Below, one piece after another: positions 5,781 through 15,355 of a stretch of 21,551 nt of DNA. A program made the position numbers and the translations under genes. The stretch comes from Actinomyces sp. ICM47. GTDB lineage: Bacteria > Actinomycetota > Actinomycetes > Actinomycetales > Actinomycetaceae. The stretch is from positions 1 to 21,551 of the forward strand of contig NZ_ALCA01000140.1 in NCBI RefSeq assembly GCF_000278725.1, read 5' to 3'. The notes below the pieces were generated by a model. The model had not been told where the DNA came from. It saw only the letters and a program-made list of their open reading frames with translations, and searched no databases. Position 1 is the first letter of the stretch; every line of letters begins with the position of its first letter.

Positions 5781-7028
5781 TCAGTCGTCCAACGCGATAT
5801 CCGTACGCGTCCTGCCGCGCTGGTCCGGCACCTGCCCGGCCAGCACGATCGCGAGGAGGACGGGCAGAGCCACGAACGCGAGCGCCCTGTGGTAGCCGAT
5901 GTGGTCGGCGATGATGCCCAGGAGGGGCGGGCCGATGAGGGCCGCGCCGTAGTTGACGGTGGACAGGACGGAGACGCGCGCGGGCGTCATAACGGGGTCG
6001 GTGGACAGTGCGGAGATGCCCAGCGGGAAACCGAGAGATGCCCCGATGCCCCACAGGGCGACGCCCGCAACCGCCAGTGTGTGGTGGGGTGCGAACGCCA
6101 CGAGCAGCAGGCCGACAACCGCTCCGAAGAAGGTGATGCGCAGCAGCGCGGGTGCCCCCAGGCGCGCTTCGAGGCGCGGGGACGCGAAGCGCATGATCGT
6201 CATCATGAGGAGGAAAAACGCGAAGGCCGCGGACGCCGCAGCCGTCGAGAAGCCATAGCCGTCGACCATGGACAGGTTGAGCCAGTCGTTCGCTGCGCCC
6301 TCCACGAGGCCGGCGCTCATGACCATGAGGGCAATGAGGACGGTCTGCTTTTCGCGCCAGGCGACGCGGGTGAGTCCCTTCGTTTTCTTCGACGAGGCCT
6401 CCTCCCCCTCGCCGCTGTCCGTGTCCTTCACGGGGGCGATGGAGGCGACTTCCTCCTTGGTCAGGTAGAAGCCGACGGCGGTGCCGCAGGCGATCAGTTC
6501 GAGGGCGGCTAGGCCGAAGAGGTGAACGCCTAGGGGCAGGCCCAGCTGCGAGGCGAGCGCACCGAGGAGGGCGCCACTGAGCATGCCGACGGCGTACATC
6601 GCCTGGATGATGGGGACGACCGTGCGGCGCACGGCCGCCTGAACGAGGCCAGCCTCGATGTTCATCGTCGCGCCCCACAGGCCGTTGCCCGCGGCGAGCA
6701 GAACAAGGCCGAGGGTCGCCAGCGGGATCGACGCGTGAAGCGCTCCCGCACCCGCGCACGAGACACCGATCGCCCAGATTGACACGCCGATGCGTCCCGA
6801 GGCTCGAGCGCCGATTGCCGTCACGAGCGGACCGGAAGTCGGCAGCGTCAACAGCGAGCCGAGCGAGGCGATGAGCAGCATCGTGCCAATCATCGCAGGG
6901 GTCAGGCTGAGGGCGTCGCGGACGTCAGGCAGACGTGAGAGCCAGGCGGAGGTGCCAAAACCGAGGCACGCACAGACGAAACCGGTGGCACGAAGAGCAG
7001 CGTGAGAGCGGGCGTGGGGAACAGACAT
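5781..7028 (-). CDS. MFS transporter (YbjJ/FucP-like)
   Basis: A 415-aa integral membrane protein with about 12 hydrophobic segments. They fall into two halves split by a charged cytoplasmic loop (around KDTDSGEGEEASSKKTKG). The first half has CLGFGTSAWLSRLPDVRDAL and GNGLWGATMNIEAGLVQ; the second has LVEGAANDWLNLSMVDGYG. These phrases resemble the YbjJ / fucose-permease-like branch, but no substrate can be assigned. The ATG at 7028 has no Shine-Dalgarno; TATATT lies 7 nt upstream, suggesting a leaderless mRNA starting just past the nan operon terminator. Adjacency to the nan operon does not by itself prove a role in sugar export or import. Confidence 0.82.
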   Translation of the reverse strand: MSVPHARSHAALRATGFVCACLGFGTSAWLSRLPDVRDALSLTPAMIGTMLLIASLGSLLTLPTSGPLVTAIGARASGRIGVSIWAIGVSCAGAGALHASIPLATLGLVLLAAGNGLWGATMNIEAGLVQAAVRRTVVPIIQAMYAVGMLSGALLGALASQLGLPLGVHLFGLAALELIACGTAVGFYLTKEEVASIAPVKDTDSGEGEEASSKKTKGLTRVAWREKQTVLIALMVMSAGLVEGAANDWLNLSMVDGYGFSTAAASAAFAFFLLMMTIMRFASPRLEARLGAPALLRITFFGAVVGLLLVAFAPHHTLAVAGVALWGIGASLGFPLGISALSTDPVMTPARVSVLSTVNYGAALIGPPLLGIIADHIGYHRALAFVALPVLLAIVLAGQVPDQRGRTRTDIALDD

Positions 7029-7035
7029 GCTGGGT

Positions 7036-7064
7036 AATATACGCTCACGTCGCGGCGCATAAAA
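7036..7064 (-). promoter_or_regulatory. Putative MFS promoter (leaderless)
   Basis: On the minus strand the -10 TATATT (7036-7041) is 7 nt before the ATG. A weak -35 TTTTAT (7059-7064) sits 17 nt further up and overlaps the T-run of the nan terminator. Confidence 0.5.
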
Positions 7065-7101
7065 CTGCGCGCGGGCGGATGTTCATCACCCGCCCGCGCG
7101 C
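7061..7101 (-). terminator. Rho-independent terminator of the nan operon
   Basis: A 12-bp perfect GC stem (7067-7078 with 7090-7101) and an 11-nt loop. On the minus strand the stem is followed by AGTTTTAT. It lies about 20 nt after the nanE stop codon. Confidence 0.85.
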
Positions 7102-7121
7102 TGTGTCGCAACGACAACAGG

Positions 7122-7796
7122 TCAGCCTTTTACAGCCGCCTTGAACCACGTCGTGATGGACGTGGGGTGCGTGATGGCGGTGCCGACGATGACGGCGAAG
7201 GCACCCGCCTCGATGGCGGCGGCGGCCTGCTCGGGCGTATGAACGCGGCCCTCGCAGATCACGGGGACGTCCGGGAACGCGGCGACGACCTCACGCAGCA
7301 GTTCCAGGTCGGGTCCGTCGGTCTTAACGCGGTCGCCCGTGTATCCGGCCAGGGTCGTGGACACGATATCCACTCCAGCGTCGACGGCGCGCTGGGCGTC
7401 CTCGAAGGAACCGCAGTCGGCCATGACGAGGGTGCCGTCCTCGCGCAGGGCCTTCACGGTCTCGCCGAAGCTCAGGCCGTCCAGGCGCGGGCGGCCCGTC
7501 GCGTCCAGGGCAACGATGTCGGAACCGGCCATGACGCAGGCGCGCGCGTGGCGCAGCGACGGCGTGATGTACACGCCCTCGTGGCCTTCCTTCCACAGGC
7601 CGATGACGGGCACGTCGACGCGGCCCTTGATTGCGGAGATATCGGACAGGCCCTGGCAGCGAATAGCGGCGGCACCGCCGATCTCGGCGGCGCGCGCGAT
7701 CTGCGCCATCGTCTCGGGGTGGCGCATGGGTTCGCCCGGGTACGCCTGGACGGAGACGATGAGCTTGCCCTTCAGGTGTGCAATGAGCGGGTGCAT
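7122..7796 (-). CDS. nanE: N-acetylmannosamine-6-phosphate 2-epimerase
   Basis: A 224-aa TIM-barrel enzyme converting ManNAc-6-P to GlcNAc-6-P, the last dedicated step of sialic-acid catabolism. The start is MHPLIAHLKGKLIVSVQAYPG. The catalytic lysine K69 lies in GLWKEGHEGVYITPS and the acidic residue E182 in VICEGRVHTPEQ. The glycine-rich phosphate site is near AVIVGTAITHP. AGGAG is 5 nt before the ATG. The gene starts 8 nt after the nanK stop and is the last gene of the operon, followed by a strong terminator. nagA and nagB, needed to continue to fructose-6-P, are not in the window. Confidence 0.95.
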   Translation of the reverse strand: MHPLIAHLKGKLIVSVQAYPGEPMRHPETMAQIARAAEIGGAAAIRCQGLSDISAIKGRVDVPVIGLWKEGHEGVYITPSLRHARACVMAGSDIVALDATGRPRLDGLSFGETVKALREDGTLVMADCGSFEDAQRAVDAGVDIVSTTLAGYTGDRVKTDGPDLELLREVVAAFPDVPVICEGRVHTPEQAAAAIEAGAFAVIVGTAITHPTSITTWFKAAVKG

Positions 7797-7804
7797 GTGA
7801 ACTC

Positions 7805-8725
7805 CTAAGCGTGCAGGAAGAAGGAAACGGCTCCAAGCAGCGGCGCGTCGCCGCCGAGGGAACCAACGAGGATGGGGGTATCCGCGACGGGTGTCATCGC
7901 GGAGGCCGCGAAGCCTTCGCGCAGGGCGTCCCACCAGATGTCCCCGGAGCGGGTCATGGACCCGGAGAGGATGACGACGGCCGGGTCCACGCAGTTGACT
8001 AACGAGGCCGTGGCCTCGCCGAGCGCGTACGCGGAGCGGGAGAAGCAGTCGGCCGCGAGGGTGTTACCGGATTCGGCCAACTCTTGCAGGGCGCGCCCAC
8101 CGTCCACCTCGGGGTCGGACTCGCCGCGCAGCGAGTCGTACCAGGCCGTGATGCCCGATCCCGAGCAGAAGGACTCGATGTGACCCTTACGGCCGCACGA
8201 GCACGTCATATCGGGGGCGAAGTGGTGGTGGATATGGCCGACGTGTCCGGCGATGCCGCGCGACCCGAAGGAGACCTGGCGGTCTTCGACGAGGGCACCG
8301 CCGATGCCGGTCCCCACGGCGATGGACAGGACGATGCGGTAGGGCTGGCCCGCGCCGAGCGTGGCTTCGCCCAGACCGTGGGCGTGCACGTCGTTGAGGA
8401 CGCGCACGCGCAGCCCGGTCGCGGCCTCCAGGAGGCTGCCGAGGCGGGTGCCTCCCCAGCCGGGCATGGTGCCCGTCGCGGAGACGATGTCGCCGGTGGC
8501 GGGGTTGACGACGCCGGCGCTGGCGACGGCGACACCGCTCACGGACGGGTGCAAGGCGACCAGGGACGAAGCAAGCTCGCAGATGCGCGCCGCCACGTCC
8601 GCTCCGCCGCGCATCGCGTCGGTGGGGATCGATCCGCGTTCGGTGACCTCGTAGGTGTCACCGGCTTCGACGATGCCCCACCCGACCTTGGTGCCACCGA
8701 TGTCGAGGGCAAGGAGCGTAGTCAT
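7805..8725 (-). CDS. nanK: N-acetylmannosamine kinase (ROK family)
   Basis: A 306-aa ROK kinase, by context phosphorylating ManNAc with ATP. The phosphate-binding motif ALDIGGTKVGWG (6-17) opens the protein. The catalytic base D112 is in VLNDVHAHGLGE, and AVGTGIGGALVEDRQ (136-150) is the second ATP motif. The zinc motif of ROK proteins is modified: C175-S-C177-G-R-K-G-H182-I-E, with His in place of the third Cys. Context between nanA and nanE decides for ManNAc over glucose or fructose. The ATG at 8725 has AAGGA upstream; the in-frame upstream extension is shadow coding from nanA's other frame. Confidence 0.9.
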   Translation of the reverse strand: MTTLLALDIGGTKVGWGIVEAGDTYEVTERGSIPTDAMRGGADVAARICELASSLVALHPSVSGVAVASAGVVNPATGDIVSATGTMPGWGGTRLGSLLEAATGLRVRVLNDVHAHGLGEATLGAGQPYRIVLSIAVGTGIGGALVEDRQVSFGSRGIAGHVGHIHHHFAPDMTCSCGRKGHIESFCSGSGITAWYDSLRGESDPEVDGGRALQELAESGNTLAADCFSRSAYALGEATASLVNCVDPAVVILSGSMTRSGDIWWDALREGFAASAMTPVADTPILVGSLGGDAPLLGAVSFFLHA

Positions 8726-8756
8726 GAGGATCCTTACGGTCAGTGGGTAGAAAGAA

Positions 8757-8827
8757 TCGACGAGGCCGGGGAGGGCCACGCCCGAGGGCGCGGCATGTAC
8801 GGAAGGGGAAGGCCCCGGCCTCGTCGA
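8757..8827 (-). other. Long stem-loop between nanA and nanK
   Basis: Perfect 15-nt arms TCGACGAGGCCGGGG (8757-8771) and CCCCGGCCTCGTCGA (8813-8827) with a 41-nt loop. They start 5 nt past the nanA stop. No T-run follows, so it is more likely an mRNA-processing or stability element, or a partial terminator, than a full stop signal. Confidence 0.7.
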
Positions 8828-8831
8828 CGTA

Positions 8832-9749
8832 TCAGGAGAGCAGGTCGACCGAGCGCAGCACGGACGCAACGTGCTCCATGTTGTCACCCTCGATGGCGGC
8901 GACGGGGCGCGGCATCTCGGGCGATTCGAAGACGCCGAGCAGGTACAGGGCGGCCTTGAAGGCACCGACGCCGGCACCGAAGCCCTGAACGCCCTTCACC
9001 TGGACGATGCGCATGAGGTCCGCGAGGCGGTCCTGCTCGCTGCGCACGGCCTCCCAGTCGCGGCGCTCGTAGGCCTGCCACTGACGCACGTAGCCCTCGG
9101 GGTCCACGTTGGCCAGGCCGGGCACACTGCCGTCCGCACCAGACATGTAGGCACCGTCGACGACGACCTCGTGGCCGGTGAGGAGCTGGAGCGGATGGCC
9201 GGCAGCCTCGTTTGCGCGGCACAGCCAGCGGAAGGACACGTCATCTCCGGAGGAGTCCTTGACACCGTCGATGATGCCGTCACGGCCCAGGCGCATGAGC
9301 AGGTCGGGCGACAGCTTCGTGTGCACGCACACGGGGATGTCGTAGGCCCAGATCTCCAGGTCGGTGTTCTCCTTGAGGATGCGGAAGTGCTTCTCGACCT
9401 CGGTTTCGCCGCCGAGGGCGTAGAACGGGGCGGTTGCGACAACGCCGGTGGCACCGCCGATCTCTTCCACGACCTTGATATTTTCCAGGACGCGCTCGGT
9501 CTCGGTGTCGATGACGCCAACCAGGAGCGGGATACGGCCGTCGACGATGCGCACGGCTTCGCGCTGGATCTGTGCACGACGCTCGGTCGTCGAGAAGGCG
9601 ACCTCACCGGTAGAGCCGGAGACGAACAGACCGTCGAGGCCTGCCTCAATCATGCGGTTGATGTGACGTTCGAGCGAGGGGACGTCGAGTTCGCCGTCCT
9701 TGAGCGGGATGGCCAGGGGCGGGACAACGCCACGGATCTTCGAAGACAT
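8832..9749 (-). CDS. nanA: N-acetylneuraminate lyase
   Basis: A 305-aa (beta/alpha)8 enzyme of the DapA/NAL superfamily that cleaves Neu5Ac to ManNAc and pyruvate. The Schiff-base lysine is K164 in GVKDSSGD, the carboxylate-binding motif is GSTGE (45-49; serine here is the lyase form, dihydrodipicolinate synthases usually have GTTGE), and the catalytic tyrosine Y136 is in WAYDIPV. The ATG is 2 nt after the ATPase stop, with AAGGAG upstream inside the end of that gene. Position between a sialic-acid-type ABC importer and nanK/nanE supports NanA over other superfamily members. Confidence 0.92.
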   Translation of the reverse strand: MSSKIRGVVPPLAIPLKDGELDVPSLERHINRMIEAGLDGLFVSGSTGEVAFSTTERRAQIQREAVRIVDGRIPLLVGVIDTETERVLENIKVVEEIGGATGVVATAPFYALGGETEVEKHFRILKENTDLEIWAYDIPVCVHTKLSPDLLMRLGRDGIIDGVKDSSGDDVSFRWLCRANEAAGHPLQLLTGHEVVVDGAYMSGADGSVPGLANVDPEGYVRQWQAYERRDWEAVRSEQDRLADLMRIVQVKGVQGFGAGVGAFKAALYLLGVFESPEMPRPVAAIEGDNMEHVASVLRSVDLLS

Positions 9750-9751
9750 AC

Positions 9752-10608
<857 letters not shown>

Positions 10609-10612
<4 letters not shown>

Positions 10613-12663
10613 CGCTGCTCCTCCTGACCTTCTTCGATGATGATCTCGCTCGCCACGAGAACCTCCTCGCGGGACGGCAAAGCCGCGTACACGTGCTCGG
10701 GACCGACCTCAGTGAGGACCGGGCGGATATTCAGGCCGTAATCGGGGTGCGAGGACCTGGGGGCGAAGCGGTCGCCAACCGGGAAGTCACGAGGCGAGGG
10801 CACCGTTCCGGGGACCTGATGCAGTCGCCCGGAGCCGGCCTCGATGGACAGGACCGCGCCCAGCAGGCCGCGCGTGTACTCGTGGGTCGGGTGCGTGAGC
10901 AGTTCCTTCGTGGGGGCCTGCTCGATGACCTGACCGGCGTACATGACCGTAATGTGGTGGGCCACCTCGGCGACGAGCGCCAGGTCGTGGGACACGAAAA
11001 TCATGGCGAAGCCGAGCTTCTCGCGCAGCTCGTTGAGCAGTGCGATGACCTGCTTCTGGACGGTGACGTCCAGGGCGGTGGTCGGCTCGTCGGCGATGAT
11101 GAGCTTCGGGTCGCGCGTCAGGGCCATGGCGATCAGGACGCGCTGGCGCTGGCCGCCGGACAGTTCGTGCGGGTAGGACTCGAGCGTGCGCTTGGGATCC
11201 AGGCCCACCAGCTCGAGGAGATCCTCGGCGCTGCGCGTGCCGCCGCGGCTGGTCAGCTGCTTCATCTGAGCCTTGATCAGCATGGCGGGGTTGAGCGACG
11301 ACAGGGCGTCCTGGTAGATCATCGCCATCTCATGACCGAGGAGCGCGCGGCGCTCTTCGGCGGACTTCTCCAGCAGGTTCTCGCCCTCGTAGAGGATCTC
11401 GCCCGTAATCTCAGCCTTGGGATCGATGAGACCCATGATGGTCAGGGCCGTGATCGACTTGCCACAGCCGGACTCGCCGACGAGGCCCATGGTCTCGCCC
11501 GGGCGCACCTTGAAGGAGACATGGTCAACGACATTGACGTCGCCGTGGCGCTCGAACTTGATGCACAGGTCCTTGACTTCCAGCAGCGGCGTCGCCTCGA
11601 AGGAGGCCTCGAAGCGGTCGGTGCGCTTTTCTTCAACGGCCTCAAGGTCGTCCAGGCGAGCCTGGAGGGACTCGGCCTGCTCGGCGTAGGCGCGGCGCGG
11701 GTCGAGCAGGAGCTTGTCGGCCTCGCGGTCGGAGTCCTTATCGACCTGGGCGACCGCAGCCGAAGCGGGCGCGGCGACCATGGCGTCGGTGATGCCCTCG
11801 GAGAGGATGTTCAGGCACAGGACCGTGATCATGATGAACAGGCCGGGGAAGAAGGCTGTCCACCACTTACCCAGGAGGACCGACAGGTTCGACGAGGCCT
11901 CGGACAGGACGTTGCCCCACGTGGCCACCGTGGTCGCCTGGAGGCCCGACCCGATGAAGGTCAGGGAGGCCTCGAGAATGATCGCGTCGGCGACAAGGAC
12001 GGTCGCGAAAACCAGGACCGGAGCGGCCGTGTTGCGCATGACATGCTTAACCAGGATCCACGGGGCGCGAGCACCCGAGACGATCACGGCACGAACGTAG
12101 TCCTCGCCGTAGGCGGCCATGACGTTCGCGCGGACGATGCGCGACAGCTGCGGAATGTAGACGAAGGCGATCGAGCAGATGATGACGACCACCAGGCCCC
12201 ACGTGTTACCCGACTTGGACAGCGTGCGGCCGAAGACCAGGACGGAGACAGCCGCCATGGCGATACCGGGCACCGCCATGATGATGTCCATGAGACGCAT
12301 AATGGCTTCGGAGAAGCTCTTGCGGACAACCGCCGCGACCGAGCCGATGATCGCGCCGAAGAACAGGGCGATCAGGGTCGAGCACAGGCCGATCAGCAGG
12401 GAGAAGCGACCGCCGTACAGGACGCGAGCGAAGATGTCACGGCCGACGTGATCCGTACCGAACAGGTGCTCGCCGGACGGGGCACTCCATTTGTCGAAGA
12501 TCTGGTCGGGGCCATAGGGGGAAACGAAGGGCGCGAGGACCGACATGAGCACGACGAGGGCAAGGATACCCATCGCGATCTTCGATCCCAGGGACATCGC
12601 GCCGATGCGCGAGAAGCGCGCGCTCGTCGCGGTGACCTTGTTGAGCTTTTCTTTCTGATTCAT
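10609..12663 (-). CDS. ABC transporter permease-ATPase fusion (DppC + DppD)
   Basis: A 684-aa fusion. Residues 1-300 are a DppC-like permease with about six membrane segments and an EAA-type loop (EDYVRAVIVSGARAPWILVKH, about 187-207). Residues about 300-358 are a charged, probably coiled linker. Residues 359-620 are a complete ATPase: Walker A GESGCGKS (396-403), LSGGQRQR (501-508), Walker B LIIADEPTTALD (521-532), H559. The last 65 residues form a poorly conserved tail beyond the DppD extension. No stop or frameshift separates the halves, and such fusions are known in actinobacteria. It starts 3 nt after the first permease gene. Confidence 0.92.
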
Positions 12664-12666
12664 GCC

Positions 12667-13620
12667 TCACACCGACCTAATACGCGGATTGATGAGCAGG
12701 TAGAGCATGTCGACGATGATGTTGACAACGATGAACGCGATCGCGACGACGAGCGCGCCACCCTGCACCAGCGTCACCCAGTTTTCCTGGATGCCCTTGA
12801 GCAGGACCGCCTTACCCATGCCATCGACGGAGAAGATGATTTCGATGACGACGGCACCACCCATCAGGTAGCCGATGCGCAGGCCGAGGACGGTCACGGG
12901 GGTGATGAGCGCGTTGCGCAGGACGTTGCGGGCCACGACGATGCGCTTGGGGATGCCCGCGCCGATGGCGGTACGGACGTAATCGCGGTCCAGTTCCTCC
13001 ACCATCGAGGTACGCACAACGCGGGTCATCTGACCGATGACGGGGACGGCGAGGGCGATGGCGGGAAGTAGCATGCGCAGGAACCAGCCACCCGGATCAA
13101 CAGTGAACGCGGGCAGAGGGCCGGACACGGGGAGCTTGCCGACGAAGCCGAGGACCAGCAGCGCTGCCAGCCAGAAGGAGGGGGTACCAATGCCGATCAC
13201 CGAGAAGATACGAATGACCTGGTCGGGCCAACGGTCGCGGTACAGGGCGGCGAGAACACCGAGGGGGAAGGAGATAAGGACGGCGAAGAGCAGACCGAGG
13301 AAGGTCAGCTGCAGGGTGATCGGGAGCGCCTTCGCGACCAGATCAGTCACGTGGTTAGACGTGCCCACGCCGTAGGTGCCGAGGTCGCCGTGGAGCATGT
13401 TCCACAGGTAGCGGCCGTACTGAACGAGGAAGGGGTCGTTGAGACCGTGCTGAACACGGTACTCTTCGAGGGCTTCGGGAGTCGCCGTCTCACCCAGTGC
13501 CGAGTAGGCCGGGTCGATAGGAGACAGCGACATGATGAAGAAGACGAGGAAGGACACGCCGACCACCATGATCGGCAGGGCCACTAGTCGTCGTCCGATG
13601 AGTCGCAGAAGGTTATTCAC
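12667..13620 (-). CDS. ABC transporter permease (DppB-like)
   Basis: A 317-aa membrane subunit. One N-terminal membrane helix (LVALPIMVVGVSFLVFFIMSL) is followed by a periplasmic segment and five further helices. The EAA loop is in RDYVRTAIGAGIPKRIVVARNVLRN. The C-terminus DMLYLLINPRIR is the usual DppB ending. The GTG at 13620 is chosen because GGAGG lies 7 nt upstream; a longer in-frame start reads through the intergenic hairpin. It pairs with the permease half of the next gene to form the translocation channel. Confidence 0.92.
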   Translation of the reverse strand: MNNLLRLIGRRLVALPIMVVGVSFLVFFIMSLSPIDPAYSALGETATPEALEEYRVQHGLNDPFLVQYGRYLWNMLHGDLGTYGVGTSNHVTDLVAKALPITLQLTFLGLLFAVLISFPLGVLAALYRDRWPDQVIRIFSVIGIGTPSFWLAALLVLGFVGKLPVSGPLPAFTVDPGGWFLRMLLPAIALAVPVIGQMTRVVRTSMVEELDRDYVRTAIGAGIPKRIVVARNVLRNALITPVTVLGLRIGYLMGGAVVIEIIFSVDGMGKAVLLKGIQENWVTLVQGGALVVAIAFIVVNIIVDMLYLLINPRIRSV

Positions 13621-13658
13621 TGCTAGACCTCCATTTTCAACGGATTTTGACAATAGGA

Positions 13659-13739
13659 AAGGAGGGGTGGCGCCCAACTGTGGCGTCTGCCTCAGGGAAG
13701 GCGCTCCACCCCTCCTTCCTCATCAGTCCCAGCGGGACT
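13659..13739 (-). terminator. Stem-loops between binding-protein and permease genes
   Basis: Two structures follow the binding-protein stop on the minus strand. A small hairpin (AGTCCC/GGGACT, 13725-13739) comes first, then a strong one with arms 13659-13674 and 13700-13718 (AGGAGGGGTGGCGCC against its complement with a 2-nt bulge), then a weak T-rich stretch TTTCCTATTGT. Likely a partial terminator or 3' stabiliser that leaves the binding protein more abundant than the permeases. Confidence 0.6.
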
Positions 13740-15286
13740 TACTTTGCACTCACACCGAGCAGCTGCAGGCCAGTAGAGGAGATTGCCTGGAATCCCTCCA
13801 CCCTGGCGGGGTTGGAGCCGGTGATCATGTTGCGGAACACGAGCGGGAAGATGACGGTCTTCTCGGCAAGCAGATCCTGGGCTTCGCCCCACTTGTCCTT
13901 GGCAGCGTCACCGTCGAGTTCGCCAGCTTCCGAGATGAGCGTCTGCAGCTGGTTGAAGGATTCGGGGTCAGAGGTCTGCCAGCCGTCACGCCTCTTCGTC
14001 CAGACGTTGTCACCGTTCCACCAGGAGATGATGATGCCGGGGTCGGTGCCGAAGACCGAGGGGTCGCCGGGGGCCAGGACGATGTCGTAGGACGGGTCGT
14101 CAACGTCGGTGACGTTGGCGTACATGTCGGAGGAGGCCATCTGCGTGTGGTTGACCTTCACGCCGAGGGCTTCGAAGTCCGACTTGATCTGGGGAACCAG
14201 GGCAAGGATCCACGGGTGATCCGTCGTCACCAGGTTGATCTCGAGGTCGGTGACGCCAGCATCGCTCAGGAGCTTGGTGGCGGCGTCCTTGTCGTAGGAC
14301 AGATCGGTCGCGGGCTTCTTGTACGCCGGGTTGGCCTCCGGCAGGAAGGAGGTCGCCTCAACGGCCTGTCCTTCCAGTGCGGAGCTGATCAGCTTCTGCT
14401 TGTCGACGGCCTTCACGAAGGCGCGGCGCACCTCGGGCTTGTCGAAGGGCGCTTTCTGCGTGTTGAACATCAGGAAGGGGTTGCCGTAGCCGGGCTTGGA
14501 CTCGACGTTCCAGCCGGCAGCCTTGAGCTGATCCTGGGCGGACGCGGGGACGGCCTCCATGATGTCGACGGTACCGCCAACGGCGGCGGCCAGACGGGCA
14601 GAGTCATCCTTGAGGGACTGCCACTTGAGGGTCGGGGCCTTGGCAGGTTCGTTACCGTTGTAGTACTCGTTGGGAACCGCGGTGACCTCGGTCGCCGTGA
14701 TGTTCTCATACTTGTAAGGACCGGTACCGACAGGCTTGGCCTTCAGCGCGTCCTCACCCATGGATGCGGGAACAACGCGAACGTTGACGAAACGCTCCTT
14801 CAGGTTCGTGAAGGGGTGCTTCAGCGTGATCGTGATGGTCTTATCGTCCTTGGCTTCGACGGAGTCAACGAAGGTGAAGAACTGACGGTAGATGGACTTC
14901 TCGGACGTCGCGCGTTCGTAGGAGGCGACGAAGTCCGCGGCCGTCACGTCGGTGCCGTCGGAGAACTTCGCTCCGTCACGCAGGCTGACCTCGTACTCGG
15001 TGTCGGAAACCTTCACGGGGTCACCGGCGGCCAGTGCGGGGCTGACGGAGTAGTCGGCCATATTGAACCGGTACAGGCCCTCGAGGACCTGCCAGTTCGT
15101 GCCCATGCCGAGTGCCGAGGTAGTGATCGGCCCGTAGTCGGTGGTCTCGTAGGCAACGCCAGCGGTCAGAGTATCGTTTGTGCCCCCAGCGCTGCCGGTC
15201 GATCCGCCACCGCCGCACGCGGTCAGGACCAGTGCAGCCGCTGCGGCCAGCGCCGCGCCGGTCGCGAAGTGTTTACGCATTCGCAT
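13739..15286 (-). CDS. Extracellular solute-binding lipoprotein, SBP family 5 (sialic-acid importer)
   Basis: A 515-aa lipoprotein anchored outside the membrane. The signal peptide is MRMRKHFATGAALAAAAALV with lipobox LTAC (Cys24), then a Gly/Ser/Thr linker. The mature part is a cluster C / family 5 peptide-binding fold: DTEYEVSLRDGAKFSDGTDVTAADFV and VRRAFVKAVDKQKLI are diagnostic. Size and operon partners (two permease domains, two ATPase domains, nanA, nanK, nanE) point to a sialic-acid or sialoside importer of the SatA/NanB type; peptide transport cannot be excluded from sequence alone. The ATG at 15286 has AGGAG 7 nt ahead; an upstream ATG at 15301 has none. Confidence 0.9.
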   Translation of the reverse strand: MRMRKHFATGAALAAAAALVLTACGGGGSTGSAGGTNDTLTAGVAYETTDYGPITTSALGMGTNWQVLEGLYRFNMADYSVSPALAAGDPVKVSDTEYEVSLRDGAKFSDGTDVTAADFVASYERATSEKSIYRQFFTFVDSVEAKDDKTITITLKHPFTNLKERFVNVRVVPASMGEDALKAKPVGTGPYKYENITATEVTAVPNEYYNGNEPAKAPTLKWQSLKDDSARLAAAVGGTVDIMEAVPASAQDQLKAAGWNVESKPGYGNPFLMFNTQKAPFDKPEVRRAFVKAVDKQKLISSALEGQAVEATSFLPEANPAYKKPATDLSYDKDAATKLLSDAGVTDLEINLVTTDHPWILALVPQIKSDFEALGVKVNHTQMASSDMYANVTDVDDPSYDIVLAPGDPSVFGTDPGIIISWWNGDNVWTKRRDGWQTSDPESFNQLQTLISEAGELDGDAAKDKWGEAQDLLAEKTVIFPLVFRNMITGSNPARVEGFQAISSTGLQLLGVSAK

Positions 15287-15343
15287 GCTCTCGCTCCTCA
15301 TCTTCGAGAAATGGAACGTGCGGACCTTTTGTGTTCCGCTCGC

Positions 15344-15349
15344 TATACT
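15344..15349 (+). promoter_or_regulatory. -10 of gntR (leaderless)
   Basis: TATACT lies 6 nt before the ATG at 15356. There is no Shine-Dalgarno and no strong -35. Confidence 0.55.
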
Positions 15350-15355
15350 TAGTTT

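Noticed and set aside
13532..15352. A 606-codon plus-strand open frame opposite the binding-protein gene
   Set aside because: It is the antisense shadow of the solute-binding lipoprotein; no start signal and no domain.
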